From assembly GCA_019114785.1 (NCBI GenBank), contig DXEV01000130.1:1-64000 (forward strand): 64,000 nucleotides of DNA. Reading direction: 5' to 3'. This DNA comes from Candidatus Anaerobiospirillum pullistercoris (GTDB taxonomy: Bacteria; Pseudomonadota; Gammaproteobacteria; Enterobacterales; Succinivibrionaceae). The notes beneath the pieces were generated by a model that was not told the origin of the DNA, searched no databases, and saw nothing but the letters and a program-made list of their open reading frames with translations. Positions 39,601 through 47,890 of the stretch are shown in pieces. A program made the position numbers and the translations under genes. The stretch's first letter is position 1. Every line of letters starts with the position of its first letter.

Positions 39601-40070
39601 ACAAGGCGGAAGAGAGTCAGATTGCGGAGGCTCGCCAAGAACTGCACCAGTCCTTTGCGTACCTGAGTAAGGAAGAGCAAAAAGCCGCATACCTGTTTTT
39701 GAGTGATATCGAGAGTGGTGATGTGCAGTGCGATCCTGACAAGACTTTTAGTGACTACATCACTGAGTACATGCAGCGCGACTACGATGATAACGTGCAC
39801 GATTTTGCAGAGAAGTTGGGACTTGATGAGCCTAAGCTCCGTGCGCTACTCAAGCTGCGTTTAGAGCCTAAGCGCATAGATGGCGATCCACATTTCAAAG
39901 AGCTTAGGGATAAATGTAATTGGGTTCAGGCTAAAGTATTCCTCGAACAATATGAGGGCCGTCCCTTGAAACCGCCTAAGCCTAAGGTAACGGCGCTGAT
40001 CCACAAGTATTTGCGCGAGTTCTTGTTATCAGACGGTGAGCTGCGGCTTGAGGCTCAGGATAAGTCCTAA
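36624..40070 (+). CDS. hsdR: Type I restriction-modification system, endonuclease/translocase subunit HsdR
   Basis: ATP-driven DNA translocase and nuclease of 1148 residues. The nuclease domain has a PD-ExK core (D147, then HIELK with E161 and K163). The SF2 helicase motor has Walker A TTGSGKT (307-313), DECH (446-449) and GFTGTP (471-476), then motifs including TGFDSIWVNTLYLDK and QAFSRTNRIFG. A Gln/Gly-rich insert lies at about 401-418, between motor blocks. A second low-complexity linker (Thr/Ser/Ala/Gly) lies at about 815-850 and carries GGGGCGGGCGC in its DNA. The start follows GAGAGGGG. It lies 180 bp after hsdS. All motifs look intact, so the system is probably active. Confidence 0.94.
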   Translation: MGVIFSKESDFEDAVVAQLQRYGWTDVLTYVDEDDLVENWAQILFDNNNEPDILNNCPLSAGEKTQLKQKISELRTPCALNEFINGGSFLLKRDNPDDLLHCGREVSLKIYSRTEIAAGKSRYQIVRQPRFESTSEHKDLMSTRRGDLLLLINGMPVIHIELKRSGVPVSQACNQIMRYSSESMFRNNIFALIQVFVAMTPEKTLYFANPGPDVDFRPEFFFQWADFNNEPITAWDDVIKSLLSIPMAHTLIGFYTVADKATQTLKVMRSYQYYAADAIAKVVRETFPKLRHEEVDHPQHGGYIWHTTGSGKTMTSFKSAQLIAASGDADKVIFLVDRIELGTQSLAEYQHFALDNETVHGTEHTGQLVRLLLSSDRDDSLIVTSIQKLSRLRLPVDDGDEHGLNGQQDQQGQQGRSSFADGIGSFELNEKQARAILEKRIVIIVDECHRSTFGQMNYQIRRTFPRAIFFGFTGTPIHDENKKRDLTTASLFGNELHRYSIADGIRDHNVLGFDPYRVSIFRPEDLREKVALDQAQAQDRSEALADPQKKRLYQYYLDRDKVPNAGYYDEVGYVKGIEDFLPLSQYRTPEYQHAVVSDILREFPRLSADHKFHAIFATSSIAEALEYYQLFREHRAELKVTCLFDASIDNDDAEQSIDKEQGLVQLLKDYNQRFETTFTVPEFPAFKQDVAARLAHKKPHIYVTPEQQLDLLIVVDQMLTGFDSIWVNTLYLDKVLTYESVIQAFSRTNRIFGPDKPFGIIKYYRQPFTMERNINEAVKLYSGDKPLGLLVPKVEEHACRAQKFFHKIKELFAAANQSSQGTKQDKKNTASTSDTANTADNAGAGAGTAVLGVDWSHLPEDKEKCAQFVKLFNGLNRNLQAAQIQGLKWEQLPKVSTEDGERLPPQDEQGTSAVQGTGDRATDSELFLGERVFVFLLQRYKELARKVDESERQKRPDDVPYDLESHIISIDTGKIDTDYMNSRFAKFYKRLLDKAEESQIAEARQELHQSFAYLSKEEQKAAYLFLSDIESGDVQCDPDKTFSDYITEYMQRDYDDNVHDFAEKLGLDEPKLRALLKLRLEPKRIDGDPHFKELRDKCNWVQAKVFLEQYEGRPLKPPKPKVTALIHKYLREFLLSDGELRLEAQDKS

Positions 40071-40197
40071 GGCATTATCCAGTGCCTTTTAGGCGAGAGG
40101 GAGTAGGGTGCCGTAATGAGCTACGGCTTGCTTCAGTACAGCCATCTTTGCTCTTTGCAAGGCTCTGTCATGCCATGAGGCATGGCTACAAACGAAA

Positions 40198-40218
40198 ACG
40201 GCTCTGTGTAAGAGCCGT
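40198..40218 (-). terminator. Terminator for the small minus-strand gene
   Basis: Read on the minus strand, ACGGCTC and GAGCCGT form a 7-bp stem with a 7-nt loop, followed by TTTCGTTTG. It lies about 50 nt after the stop of the 46-residue frame. Confidence 0.65.
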
Positions 40219-40266
40219 CTTGATGCGAAGAATACGAGAAAAAGAAAGGCAATTCTGTCTGGCTTA

Positions 40267-40407
40267 CTACTCTGCCAGATGCTTGGTGTCCTGCATGTTG
40301 TTAGCGTGCACGGCTACTAAGGCAGCCTTTGGTGTTGGCTTCACCAAGAAGAATAAGGATAAGGACACTACGGAGAGGATAAATAAAGCAGCGAATAAAG
40401 TGATCAT
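40267..40407 (-). CDS. Putative small single-pass membrane protein (46 residues)
   Basis: Starts MITLFAALFILSVVSLSLFFLVKP, one strong membrane segment at about 2-22, followed by a 24-residue polar tail (TPKAALVAVHANNMQDTKHLAE). CAGGG lies about 7 nt before the ATG. Codons (TTA, GCC, AAG, CCA, CAC) resemble neighbouring genes, and a terminator follows on the same strand. A longer frame from 40488 would add 27 basic residues and seems less likely. I do not recognise the family. It lies alone between hsdR and fliK. Real gene: likely but not proven. Confidence 0.55.
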   Translation of the reverse strand: MITLFAALFILSVVSLSLFFLVKPTPKAALVAVHANNMQDTKHLAE

Positions 40408-41714
40408 AGCAAACCCTGATGGTCGCACCTTTACTGAGCTCTGGCTCTTGCTCTTGAGCGTCAGAATGTGGTGCCGCAAGCAAAGCATTAATGTTAGGTT
40501 CGGTTAAGCAAACAAGTCCGAACTTTTGTGTCCTTAATCAGGACTGAGCTCTATACCACACCTGCGCATAGGTCAGATGCAGTTATGTCCCAGCCTCTCC
40601 TGTTCTAAGATTTCTAAGGCTTTGGACTGAGCCCTATATGAGGAGTTTCACCGTGCAACGTGCTTTGTTAGTGAAGCTTAAGCCACCAACGAGCAGAGTC
40701 TAGGTGATAGTTCCTTAAGGAGTCTGCATTTATGGCTTTAGGCTAACTGAGCATGTTTGGTCTTTTAGAATCAGCGTAGCTTGTTAAGAGGCCTCTTTGT
40801 TCGCACGGCCAATGCCTTGCTAGAGCCTCGGCTAATTTTCTAAGACCGCATATGTCATAACATGCACAGCCCACAGCCGGTGTAGTGTGCAGGCACTCCT
40901 TTGCTGTTGTGTTGTTAGATCATTAAGCGGGAAAAAAGTTTTGTCTCTGCAGCAAAAAACTTAATTTTTGTGCCGTGTGTCACTAGCTGTGATTCGAGCT
41001 CTGGCTTTTTGCATCAAAGTGTAGGCTGACATAAGACGCTATTTTTGCCATCTAGTCTGCTGATTGCCAGATTGCCGCTATGATGCTCACAATACGGATG
41101 AAACAGGGCGTAAAAGCCGGTCATTTTTTGCTTTGTGGCCCAAGCTCTATTTGCTCAGACTTTTCTTGGGGCAAGATTTAGCCCGATGGCGTTATTTGGG
41201 CCTCTGTGTAATGGGTACAGGATAGGGGTTTTTAGGGTGAAAAGCGCATAACAATCGGCTTTGCGCGTATTGGGTTGAGGTGGAATAGCTTTTGCTTTTA
41301 GTAGAGGTAATTTGTGTTATTTTTCAGCTGTTAACCTAATACAGCCATGTTAGCTGCACTAGACTCGGGTAAAGGTTTAAGCCGTGAGGATTGGGGCTGC
41401 TATCGTGATGGGCTGTAGCCTCTAGAGGCTTCATGCACTGAGCTCATTGAGCTCATATCAAGTGCATCCTTTTAGGTCTGATTGCTCCTTGGTGCTAGCA
41501 GTAGCATTAAGTCTAGTGTGCACAATGCTGCAAATGCCTGTGCTCTTCCCAGCCATGCCTGCTTTGGTGTGGTTTTGAAGTGGCCGTGGCCAGTATTGTG
41601 GTAACGCAAGGTATAACAGCTGCCATCAAACTCTTTCTGTCCTTTCTTATTGCTTGATGAGTAGTAAGAAAGTTGCGAGATGAGCTTTTTGCTCTTTGTG
41701 CTCTGGGGTTTACG
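40408..41714. other. Long non-coding gap upstream of fliK
   Basis: About 1.3 kb with no supported gene. Visible features are two TGAGCTCA palindromes within an outer TGCACT/AGTGCA pair near 41430-41470, and several AT-rich tracts around 40930-41000. I saw no sigma-54 or sigma-28 flagellar promoter that I would defend. Confidence 0.45.
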
Positions 41715-44618
41715 ATGCTAAATTCGCAACAGGTTAATGCGCAAGCAAACAGCCAAACTGATCGGGCCGGTGATCACTCCACCGCCAATAACTATGATCG
41801 TTTACATCCTAGCAATGATAACGGTGTTGAGCATCGCTTTGCCTCTATCTTTGCAAGTCTGAAAAGTCATTTTGGTGCTGGTGCCGATCGCCAAAAGCAG
41901 GATAGTTTTGCCTCTTCTTTTAAGAAGTCGGTGGATGCCTCTGCCCAAAGTCGCGAGCAAGCCCAAGAGCTCCAAGACAAAAAGAAGGATAAAGCCGAGC
42001 GTGATCGTAAGGTGCGAGAGCATCGTGAGGCTCTGGCCGAGGCTCGTCGCGAATCCTTAGAGCAAGCTGACAAGACTTTAGCTGCTAATGCCGAAAAGAG
42101 TGTGCAGCATCGAAAGGATTTAGATCAGCAAGCTTCCGAAATGTTAGAAGAAGCCGAGACTAAGGCTGCCTTACGTCCATCGGATATCTTAGCTGCTGCC
42201 ATGGCTGCCGCTGCGCAAGCTCAAAACCAAAGCTCAGCTGCCTCCAGTTCGGGTACCGGTACAGTTTCAGGAGATGCTGCTTTTAGTGGCTCAGGCAGTG
42301 CCACGTTAACAGCAAGCTCAGGAGCAAGTTCTTCCGGTGCAGCTGCTTCCTCTGGTGCTGCTTTAGCCAGTGGTTCTGCTGTAGCAGAAGGTATGACCGC
42401 ATTTAGTGGTGCTACAGGATTCAGTGGAGCAGCCGGAATCAGCGGAACAGCTGGAACCAGTGGTGCCGCTGTCTCAGGTGGCGCTGTGTTAGCCAGTGGT
42501 TCAGGTTCGGGAAGTGTTGTGGATGGTGCTGATAGTGGCTCGGCACTCGCTCAGTCCTCTGTATCCGGTGCTGCTGGTATGGGCACGGGTAGTGAGTCGG
42601 GCTCTGGTAATAATACAGCCAGCTACACGGCTGTGGGTCTTGGCAATGATGAGGCTACTCCAGCTGCTCAAGCCGCTGCTCAGATGCTGCAGATCGACGG
42701 TGTTGAGACTGACGAAAACCTTGCTCAGTCCTTAAATCAGCTTAATCGCCAGCAAGTACAGCAAGCTCAGCCTCACAGTCCATCAGCTGCTGAGCAATTA
42801 GCCAGCATGGATGGCAAAGAGCTGCGCAAGAGCTTAGATGCCTTAGCTCGTGAGAACAATGTCAGCAAGCTCAGCCTCAAGATGGCTAATCCTCAAGCTT
42901 TAGCTGCTATGCGCCGTGATGCGCAAATGCTGTCGCAATTGCCTACATCTCAAAACACTTTAGCTTCTTTAACCGGTACTGGTGAAGCCACTCGTTTACA
43001 CCTGATGGCTAATGCTGCTAATGGCAACACTAATGGCATCAGTGCCTTTGGTGCAATGACTGGTTCTGAGGCCTCTATTGAGCAAGTGGCTGCTACTGGT
43101 ATGCGGCAAATGGAAGTAACCGGTCGTACCAGTACAGAGATCCTGATGCAGCAAAATAAGCTGCGCCAAGAAAGTCACGGCTTAGTAGAAAAAACTGCTA
43201 TGACCGCCGCTGCTCGTGCCGAGCAAGCCACTAAGCAATTGGAGAGTCAGACTCTAACTGCCCAGCAAATGGCAACCAGCGCAGCCAATCGCGCGGCACA
43301 GCAAGCTGCTATGGGCTCTTTAGCTCAAGGCCAAGGCCCTGTTGCCGCTACTCCTAATTTCGTGGGCTCAGGTGCTCCTGTATTTGCTGATGCCACTATG
43401 CTGACCCCTCAGCCTCAAGTGCCAAACACTTTAGCTGCTGAGGTAGCCTCTAAGGCCGCCGGAATGGCTGCTTTAGGTGGTGATAAGTCTGTAGCTTCTG
43501 GTGGAGCAGGGGCGGGCGCTGGACTCTTTGGCCAAGACGTCGATGGTGCAGCCGAGAGTACTAAAGGTAATGCTGCAGCCAGTGCTGCAAGCAACGCTGA
43601 CTCACGTGCTGCTTTATTACGTTTGGCTATGGCTCAAGATGAGATCACAACCGCTGCTATGCAGGGTGAAGACGTGTCTGGTGCTGCTGAAGACTCAGCT
43701 TCAGCTGCTGCCGCCGCTGCTACCTCTGAGCTGCAATTGCGTCCTCAGCAAAGCTCAGTACTGACTCAAGCTATCCAGTCGTTACAACAAGGTGCTCGTC
43801 CTGAGAGTAGTGGCACTACCTACGAGAACAGTATTTTGGCCGGAATGCTCACGGCTAATGCTCTGACAGAAAAGGATCTGGCAGCTGCAGCCGATGAGTC
43901 TGCACGTGGTGCCGTAAGTGGTGTTGATGTTTCGGTGCGAGCCTCGGCCGGTACCGGTGCTAACTTCGATGCCAACTCAGCTACTGCCTCGGTCGGTGCC
44001 AATAGTGCTGAAGTGCGGGCTGCATTGCTCCAAGATGAAACTAACGCTCAGGCTATGGTGCAAGAGCAATTACAAGCTCAAGCTGAGGCCCGTGCTGAGT
44101 TGGAGCGTGAGTTCACCAATATGAACTTCAGTGCCGATCCAACTTCAGATGCTGCAATGTTGCATGAGCGTGTCATGCGCATGGCTGCACGTAACTTGAA
44201 GCACTTAGCAGTGGACTTAAATCCACGTGATCTAGGTAAGATGCGCATTGCCATTGAGCTGAGTGACAATAATGACGCTTTATCAGTGACCTTAGCCGCC
44301 GCTTCTCCTGAGACTCGTGCGCTGCTCGCTCATACTCTGCCAGTATTGGAGGACACCTTAGCGCAGCAGAATGTCGCCACCAATGCCTATATCCTTGATT
44401 TAAATGAGATTGAGGCCGAGGAAAACGCAGAAAAGGCTGTGGCCTCTAGTGCTGCTGCGGTACATACTTTGTCCGATCCAAAGCGCATTGGAGAGCAAGA
44501 GGTGGCTGCTAATGCAGCTAATGCTGACGCCAGCGAAAATAACACACGCAGTAACGCTATGCGCTGGGCACAAAGCCGCAGCGTGACCGATGGCCAAGGC
44601 CGTCTGCGTGGCGTCTAA
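41715..44618 (+). CDS. fliK: Flagellar hook-length control protein FliK (very long)
   Basis: Secreted molecular ruler that stops hook growth and switches export substrate. The C-terminal Flg_hook domain is clear: AARNLKHLAVDLNPRDLGKMRIAIEL and LRVL-like HTLPVLEDTLAQQNV at about 820-900. The remainder is low complexity: a charged Lys/Glu/Arg-rich stretch at about 70-150, then hundreds of residues of Ala/Ser/Gly/Thr with SGAxGxSG-like repeats, then Ala/Gln-rich helices. At 967 residues it is more than twice the length of E. coli FliK (405). I choose ATG 41715 over TTG 41673. The usual downstream neighbour fliL is 9 kb away, beyond a sugar module. The motif GGGGCGGGCGCTGG lies inside at 43509-43522. 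Confidence 0.87.
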   Translation: MLNSQQVNAQANSQTDRAGDHSTANNYDRLHPSNDNGVEHRFASIFASLKSHFGAGADRQKQDSFASSFKKSVDASAQSREQAQELQDKKKDKAERDRKVREHREALAEARRESLEQADKTLAANAEKSVQHRKDLDQQASEMLEEAETKAALRPSDILAAAMAAAAQAQNQSSAASSSGTGTVSGDAAFSGSGSATLTASSGASSSGAAASSGAALASGSAVAEGMTAFSGATGFSGAAGISGTAGTSGAAVSGGAVLASGSGSGSVVDGADSGSALAQSSVSGAAGMGTGSESGSGNNTASYTAVGLGNDEATPAAQAAAQMLQIDGVETDENLAQSLNQLNRQQVQQAQPHSPSAAEQLASMDGKELRKSLDALARENNVSKLSLKMANPQALAAMRRDAQMLSQLPTSQNTLASLTGTGEATRLHLMANAANGNTNGISAFGAMTGSEASIEQVAATGMRQMEVTGRTSTEILMQQNKLRQESHGLVEKTAMTAAARAEQATKQLESQTLTAQQMATSAANRAAQQAAMGSLAQGQGPVAATPNFVGSGAPVFADATMLTPQPQVPNTLAAEVASKAAGMAALGGDKSVASGGAGAGAGLFGQDVDGAAESTKGNAAASAASNADSRAALLRLAMAQDEITTAAMQGEDVSGAAEDSASAAAAAATSELQLRPQQSSVLTQAIQSLQQGARPESSGTTYENSILAGMLTANALTEKDLAAAADESARGAVSGVDVSVRASAGTGANFDANSATASVGANSAEVRAALLQDETNAQAMVQEQLQAQAEARAELEREFTNMNFSADPTSDAAMLHERVMRMAARNLKHLAVDLNPRDLGKMRIAIELSDNNDALSVTLAAASPETRALLAHTLPVLEDTLAQQNVATNAYILDLNEIEAEENAEKAVASSAAAVHTLSDPKRIGEQEVAANAANADASENNTRSNAMRWAQSRSVTDGQGRLRGV

Positions 44619-44639
44619 AGCTCACGCCTAGCGCCGAAC

Positions 44640-44659
44640 GGCGCTGGCGGCGCAGCGCC
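44640..44659. other. GC-rich hairpin after fliK
   Basis: GGCGCTG and CAGCGCC form a 7-bp stem around 6 nt, about 20 nt after the fliK stop. No T-run follows, so its role as a terminator is doubtful. Confidence 0.35.
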
Positions 44660-44755
44660 TAAACGCGACGCGTTAAAGACGAAATAACGGTTATTGTGAG
44701 GCTCGGATCTGGTGGGCTAAGGCTTGCGGGATCTGAGCCTCATTGCTTTCTAGAG

Positions 44756-45664
44756 CTAATAGAGCTCAATGCGCCAAAATGCTTCTAGATAACGGATATT
44801 CTTGCTTAGTTTAACTAAGCCGCCCTTATCGGCACGATTGGCTGCATCCACCACATGGGTCTGGGGCTCTAGAGCAAGAAACTTACTGCCCTTTGGCCGA
44901 TACATCATGAGATAAGGTGCCGAAGAGGTCATAAAGATCTTTTTGCTTGGGCCTGGAAAATTTGGCCGATAGATCTCTACACCATTGAATCCACTGTAAA
45001 TATGATTCACGAACTCATCTGGCAGCAAGGTTGGATGAGAGATGTCCCATTTGCCCATATTAGGCGTGAACTCGCCGGAAAAATGTCCCTCAACCTCTGG
45101 GGCATAGGCGCTCACTGAAGCACACACCTGATCTTGCTGTGGATCGAATTCGAAATAAGGGTGAAATCCTAAGCCATACAGACGAGAAGCACTGCCTGTA
45201 TGCTTAACGCTCAAAACGATAGTCAGAGTGTTTCGGTGTAAGGAAAAGTGCAACTTTGCCTCAAAGTTATAACCTTTGCCCGCTTCGCCTTGTTTATTGA
45301 GCAGTTTTAAGGACAGATTTTTCATGTCCTCTTTTGGGTAAACAGAAAGATCGTCAAAAAGCCACTCACTATTCCATCCTGTACCGTGAAGATACTCGCT
45401 GCCATCAGGAGAAGTGCAGTTCAGATTAATTGTCTGCATCCTTCCTGATGCACTCTGCAACTGGTAGCAGTTATTTCTCACTCTGTTGCCCATAGGAAGC
45501 AAAGGAAAGCCACCACACTCATCTGGTGTGTAAGGGACTTTGTGTAGGCAACTTTGCAGAATATTGCCTCCTTTGCGAGGCCCAAAGTGAATGATCCTCG
45601 CACCATTTGGATCTATTACAAGACGGAAGAAAGTGTTCTCAAGATTCAACAAGTTGTGGCTCAT
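44756..45664 (-). CDS. Aldose 1-epimerase-like protein (galactose mutarotase family)
   Basis: Beta-sandwich enzyme family that interconverts sugar anomers. The 302-residue protein has FPLLPMGNRVRNNCY (53-67), H93 in YLHGTGW, H168 in LGFHPYF and E266 in LALEPQTH, matching the catalytic His/Glu pattern. It belongs to the broad GalM/YeaD-like group; sugar specificity cannot be read from sequence. It lies downstream of the ROK regulator on the minus strand, 250 bp apart, and is probably part of the same sugar locus as the DUF5107 protein and porter. Confidence 0.87.
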   Translation of the reverse strand: MSHNLLNLENTFFRLVIDPNGARIIHFGPRKGGNILQSCLHKVPYTPDECGGFPLLPMGNRVRNNCYQLQSASGRMQTINLNCTSPDGSEYLHGTGWNSEWLFDDLSVYPKEDMKNLSLKLLNKQGEAGKGYNFEAKLHFSLHRNTLTIVLSVKHTGSASRLYGLGFHPYFEFDPQQDQVCASVSAYAPEVEGHFSGEFTPNMGKWDISHPTLLPDEFVNHIYSGFNGVEIYRPNFPGPSKKIFMTSSAPYLMMYRPKGSKFLALEPQTHVVDAANRADKGGLVKLSKNIRYLEAFWRIELY

Positions 45665-45914
45665 AGCTCATTTCGGCGCGGATAACCACGAGGTAACTCG
45701 GGGAAGGAAGCGCCGCTCCTTGTGTAGTTGTTGGTTGGTGGTTGCTGTTAGACAGTGATGACTGTTAGCTGGCACTTAATACTTTTTGCTAAAAGTGTGC
45801 GCTAGATCTCGTCCTATTCTCAATCACGCTCACAAATAACAAAGCTTTGTCGCACTGACCGAGATAACGCGGTGTGCTAAAGCTGCCTTAATAGGCTTTC
45901 CTCTTAAGGCTATG

Positions 45915-47321
45915 CTACTGACTGACTTCTTGCAAGTTAGTGAAGCGCTCGCCATAAAGATAGCTGATTCCTGCGATCTGCTCACTTGGGCTTAGGGAGC
46001 CAAACTCAATGAAGGTCGCTAAGTCCTTAACTTGCTGCTGCGCGTCAAACGGGTTGACCAGCACTGGCCGCATGATTTGCTCTAAGAAGTCATTGCCTAA
46101 GGCACACAATGCACCATAGAGATAGATGTGGTTTATGTTGAGCACGTTGAGGAAGTTGTAGATCGCCAGCCCAATACTACGTGCACTGCGATTAACTTGC
46201 GAACGCACCACTTCGTCCCCAGCAAGATACATGTCTACCACCTGTGCAAAGCTCAGATCCTCAGGGCAGCGATCTATTGCACTCAAAGACGAGGTAACAC
46301 GGCGCATGATACTGGAGACGCTGGCCATAGTCTCTAAACAGCCGTGACGCCCGCACGAGCACAAAAGGCCGTGAGGATCCAAGATGGTGTGTCCGATCTG
46401 GCCGCTACCAAAGAGCGAACCGCGATAGATCTCTTGGTTGATGATGAACGACGAGCCAATGCCGTAATCCAAATTAATGACGCAAAAATCCTGTAGCTTG
46501 CTGTTTTTCAGCACCATCTCTGAGCCTATATGCTCTGTTTGGCGCAACAAAAACCACTTTTGAGCCAGAGTACGCATCACACAATCGTTGTCGATCTCAA
46601 CCTCAAGGCCAGTGCGCTGCTCAAGAAGATACTTGACGTAAAGTGGTTTATGCCAGCGTACTTGAGGCATAAATAAGGACACGCCTTTTTCTGAGTCCAC
46701 CTGTCCGTGCAGAGCTAAAGCCACCATAAGGCGTGGCTCTTTAAGACTTGCATCCGTACTCAGTGCCCAAGAACACCATCTCACTAACGGCTCAACCTCT
46801 ACAGAGGGCTCACCTGTAGCTGTGGTCTCAGCTGCACCGGCTGATGTCTGTTGCCGTGCTTGTGCTAGTGCTGTTTGTAGCTGCGAGCGATACCACTTAA
46901 TCTCGCGCTCTAAATCACTGAGCAAAGCCTCTTGTGACACCATAGAAACAGGAGTGATGCGCTCGGGCAAGATCACCTGTCCAAAAACGTCACACAGCAC
47001 ACTGTGCAATGCCTGAGGACGCACATCTACACATATCACCAAGCCACGGCTACGACAAAAACGCACAATGCCCGCTTGTCTGCCTCTCTTCTTTAAACCG
47101 CTTTGTGCTGTATCGTCCACAATCTCTATCACGTGTGAGCTTTCGAGATCGCGCACAATCTTACTCAGCGCGGTCACACTCATGCCCATGAGGCTAGCCA
47201 ATTCGCTGATATGGGCTTCCTTTAAGCGAAATAGATTAAAGAGCAGCAAACGCTTGTTATATAACGCCATGCGCTCATTATTCATGCCTAACATGCTCAC
47301 CATCCTCCATTGTGCCCACAT
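45915..47321 (-). CDS. ROK-family transcriptional regulator (NagC/Mlc type)
   Basis: Repressor-type regulator of 468 residues. A winged helix-turn-helix at about 30-65 (HISELASLMGMSVTALSKIVRDLE) precedes a ROK sugar-binding domain. The structural zinc signature GH..(9)..CSCGRHGCLE at about 308-328 matches the Mlc pattern. Compared with Mlc, an insert of about 25 residues rich in Ala/Thr/Glu lies near 155-180. The start could also be ATG 47294 or 47285. It is divergent from the DUF5107 gene with a 569-bp gap, so it probably controls this sugar locus. Confidence 0.88.
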   Translation of the reverse strand: MWAQWRMVSMLGMNNERMALYNKRLLLFNLFRLKEAHISELASLMGMSVTALSKIVRDLESSHVIEIVDDTAQSGLKKRGRQAGIVRFCRSRGLVICVDVRPQALHSVLCDVFGQVILPERITPVSMVSQEALLSDLEREIKWYRSQLQTALAQARQQTSAGAAETTATGEPSVEVEPLVRWCSWALSTDASLKEPRLMVALALHGQVDSEKGVSLFMPQVRWHKPLYVKYLLEQRTGLEVEIDNDCVMRTLAQKWFLLRQTEHIGSEMVLKNSKLQDFCVINLDYGIGSSFIINQEIYRGSLFGSGQIGHTILDPHGLLCSCGRHGCLETMASVSSIMRRVTSSLSAIDRCPEDLSFAQVVDMYLAGDEVVRSQVNRSARSIGLAIYNFLNVLNINHIYLYGALCALGNDFLEQIMRPVLVNPFDAQQQVKDLATFIEFGSLSPSEQIAGISYLYGERFTNLQEVSQ

Positions 47322-47890
47322 CTATCGCTGGTAGCGAAGTCCCATTTTTGGCCGCCTTGAAATGTTGCTTTTTGCTTAATAAGCTTGCTCGTGACATGCA
47401 CTCAAGGCAGCTATGGCCACGCCAAGCTGCAAGGCCATACTAAGGCCGTTAAGGTTGCCAAAACCGCCAAAGCCTCAAAGCTCTCTTCTTATAGCCTTCT
47501 GCGCATAGATCCTATTTAGAGTGCCACGAACCCTCCTACACAACAAGCTTCACAGCATTCACTTATTAAGACGTGTTGAATTTGTTTTCACGGCCAGCGC
47601 GCAGTTTGTTTTAGCCCATTTTTCTAAGATGCACTCATCGAAAAAGTTGAGTCTCTGAAATCGGTGACAGAGTAGGGTTTTCTTTTCCTCTTTACTCTGC
47701 TCTGTGACCACACCACTCGGCCCACTTCTACTTAAGGTTTAGTGCTGCCTAAGTGCAGCTGCGTTGTATCTCCACTCCTTAAGTTCTGGCCCTCAAGCTC
47801 AACTGCACTAAGCACACTAAGTGAGATCCCTTACATCTTGAGCAGCCGCTTATCAAATCCCCTTATCGATCGGCTGCAAGCGAGGACAAA
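47322..47890. other. Divergent regulatory gap between ROK gene and DUF5107 gene
   Basis: No gene. It contains CAGAGTA/TACTCTG inverted arms around 47670-47700 separated by a pyrimidine-rich loop. It must hold promoters for both genes, but I could not assign them confidently. Confidence 0.4.

Noticed and set aside
40082-40507. Plus-strand 141-codon frame after hsdR
   Set aside because: Cys/Arg-rich with no domain; antisense to the better-supported small membrane protein gene and its terminator.
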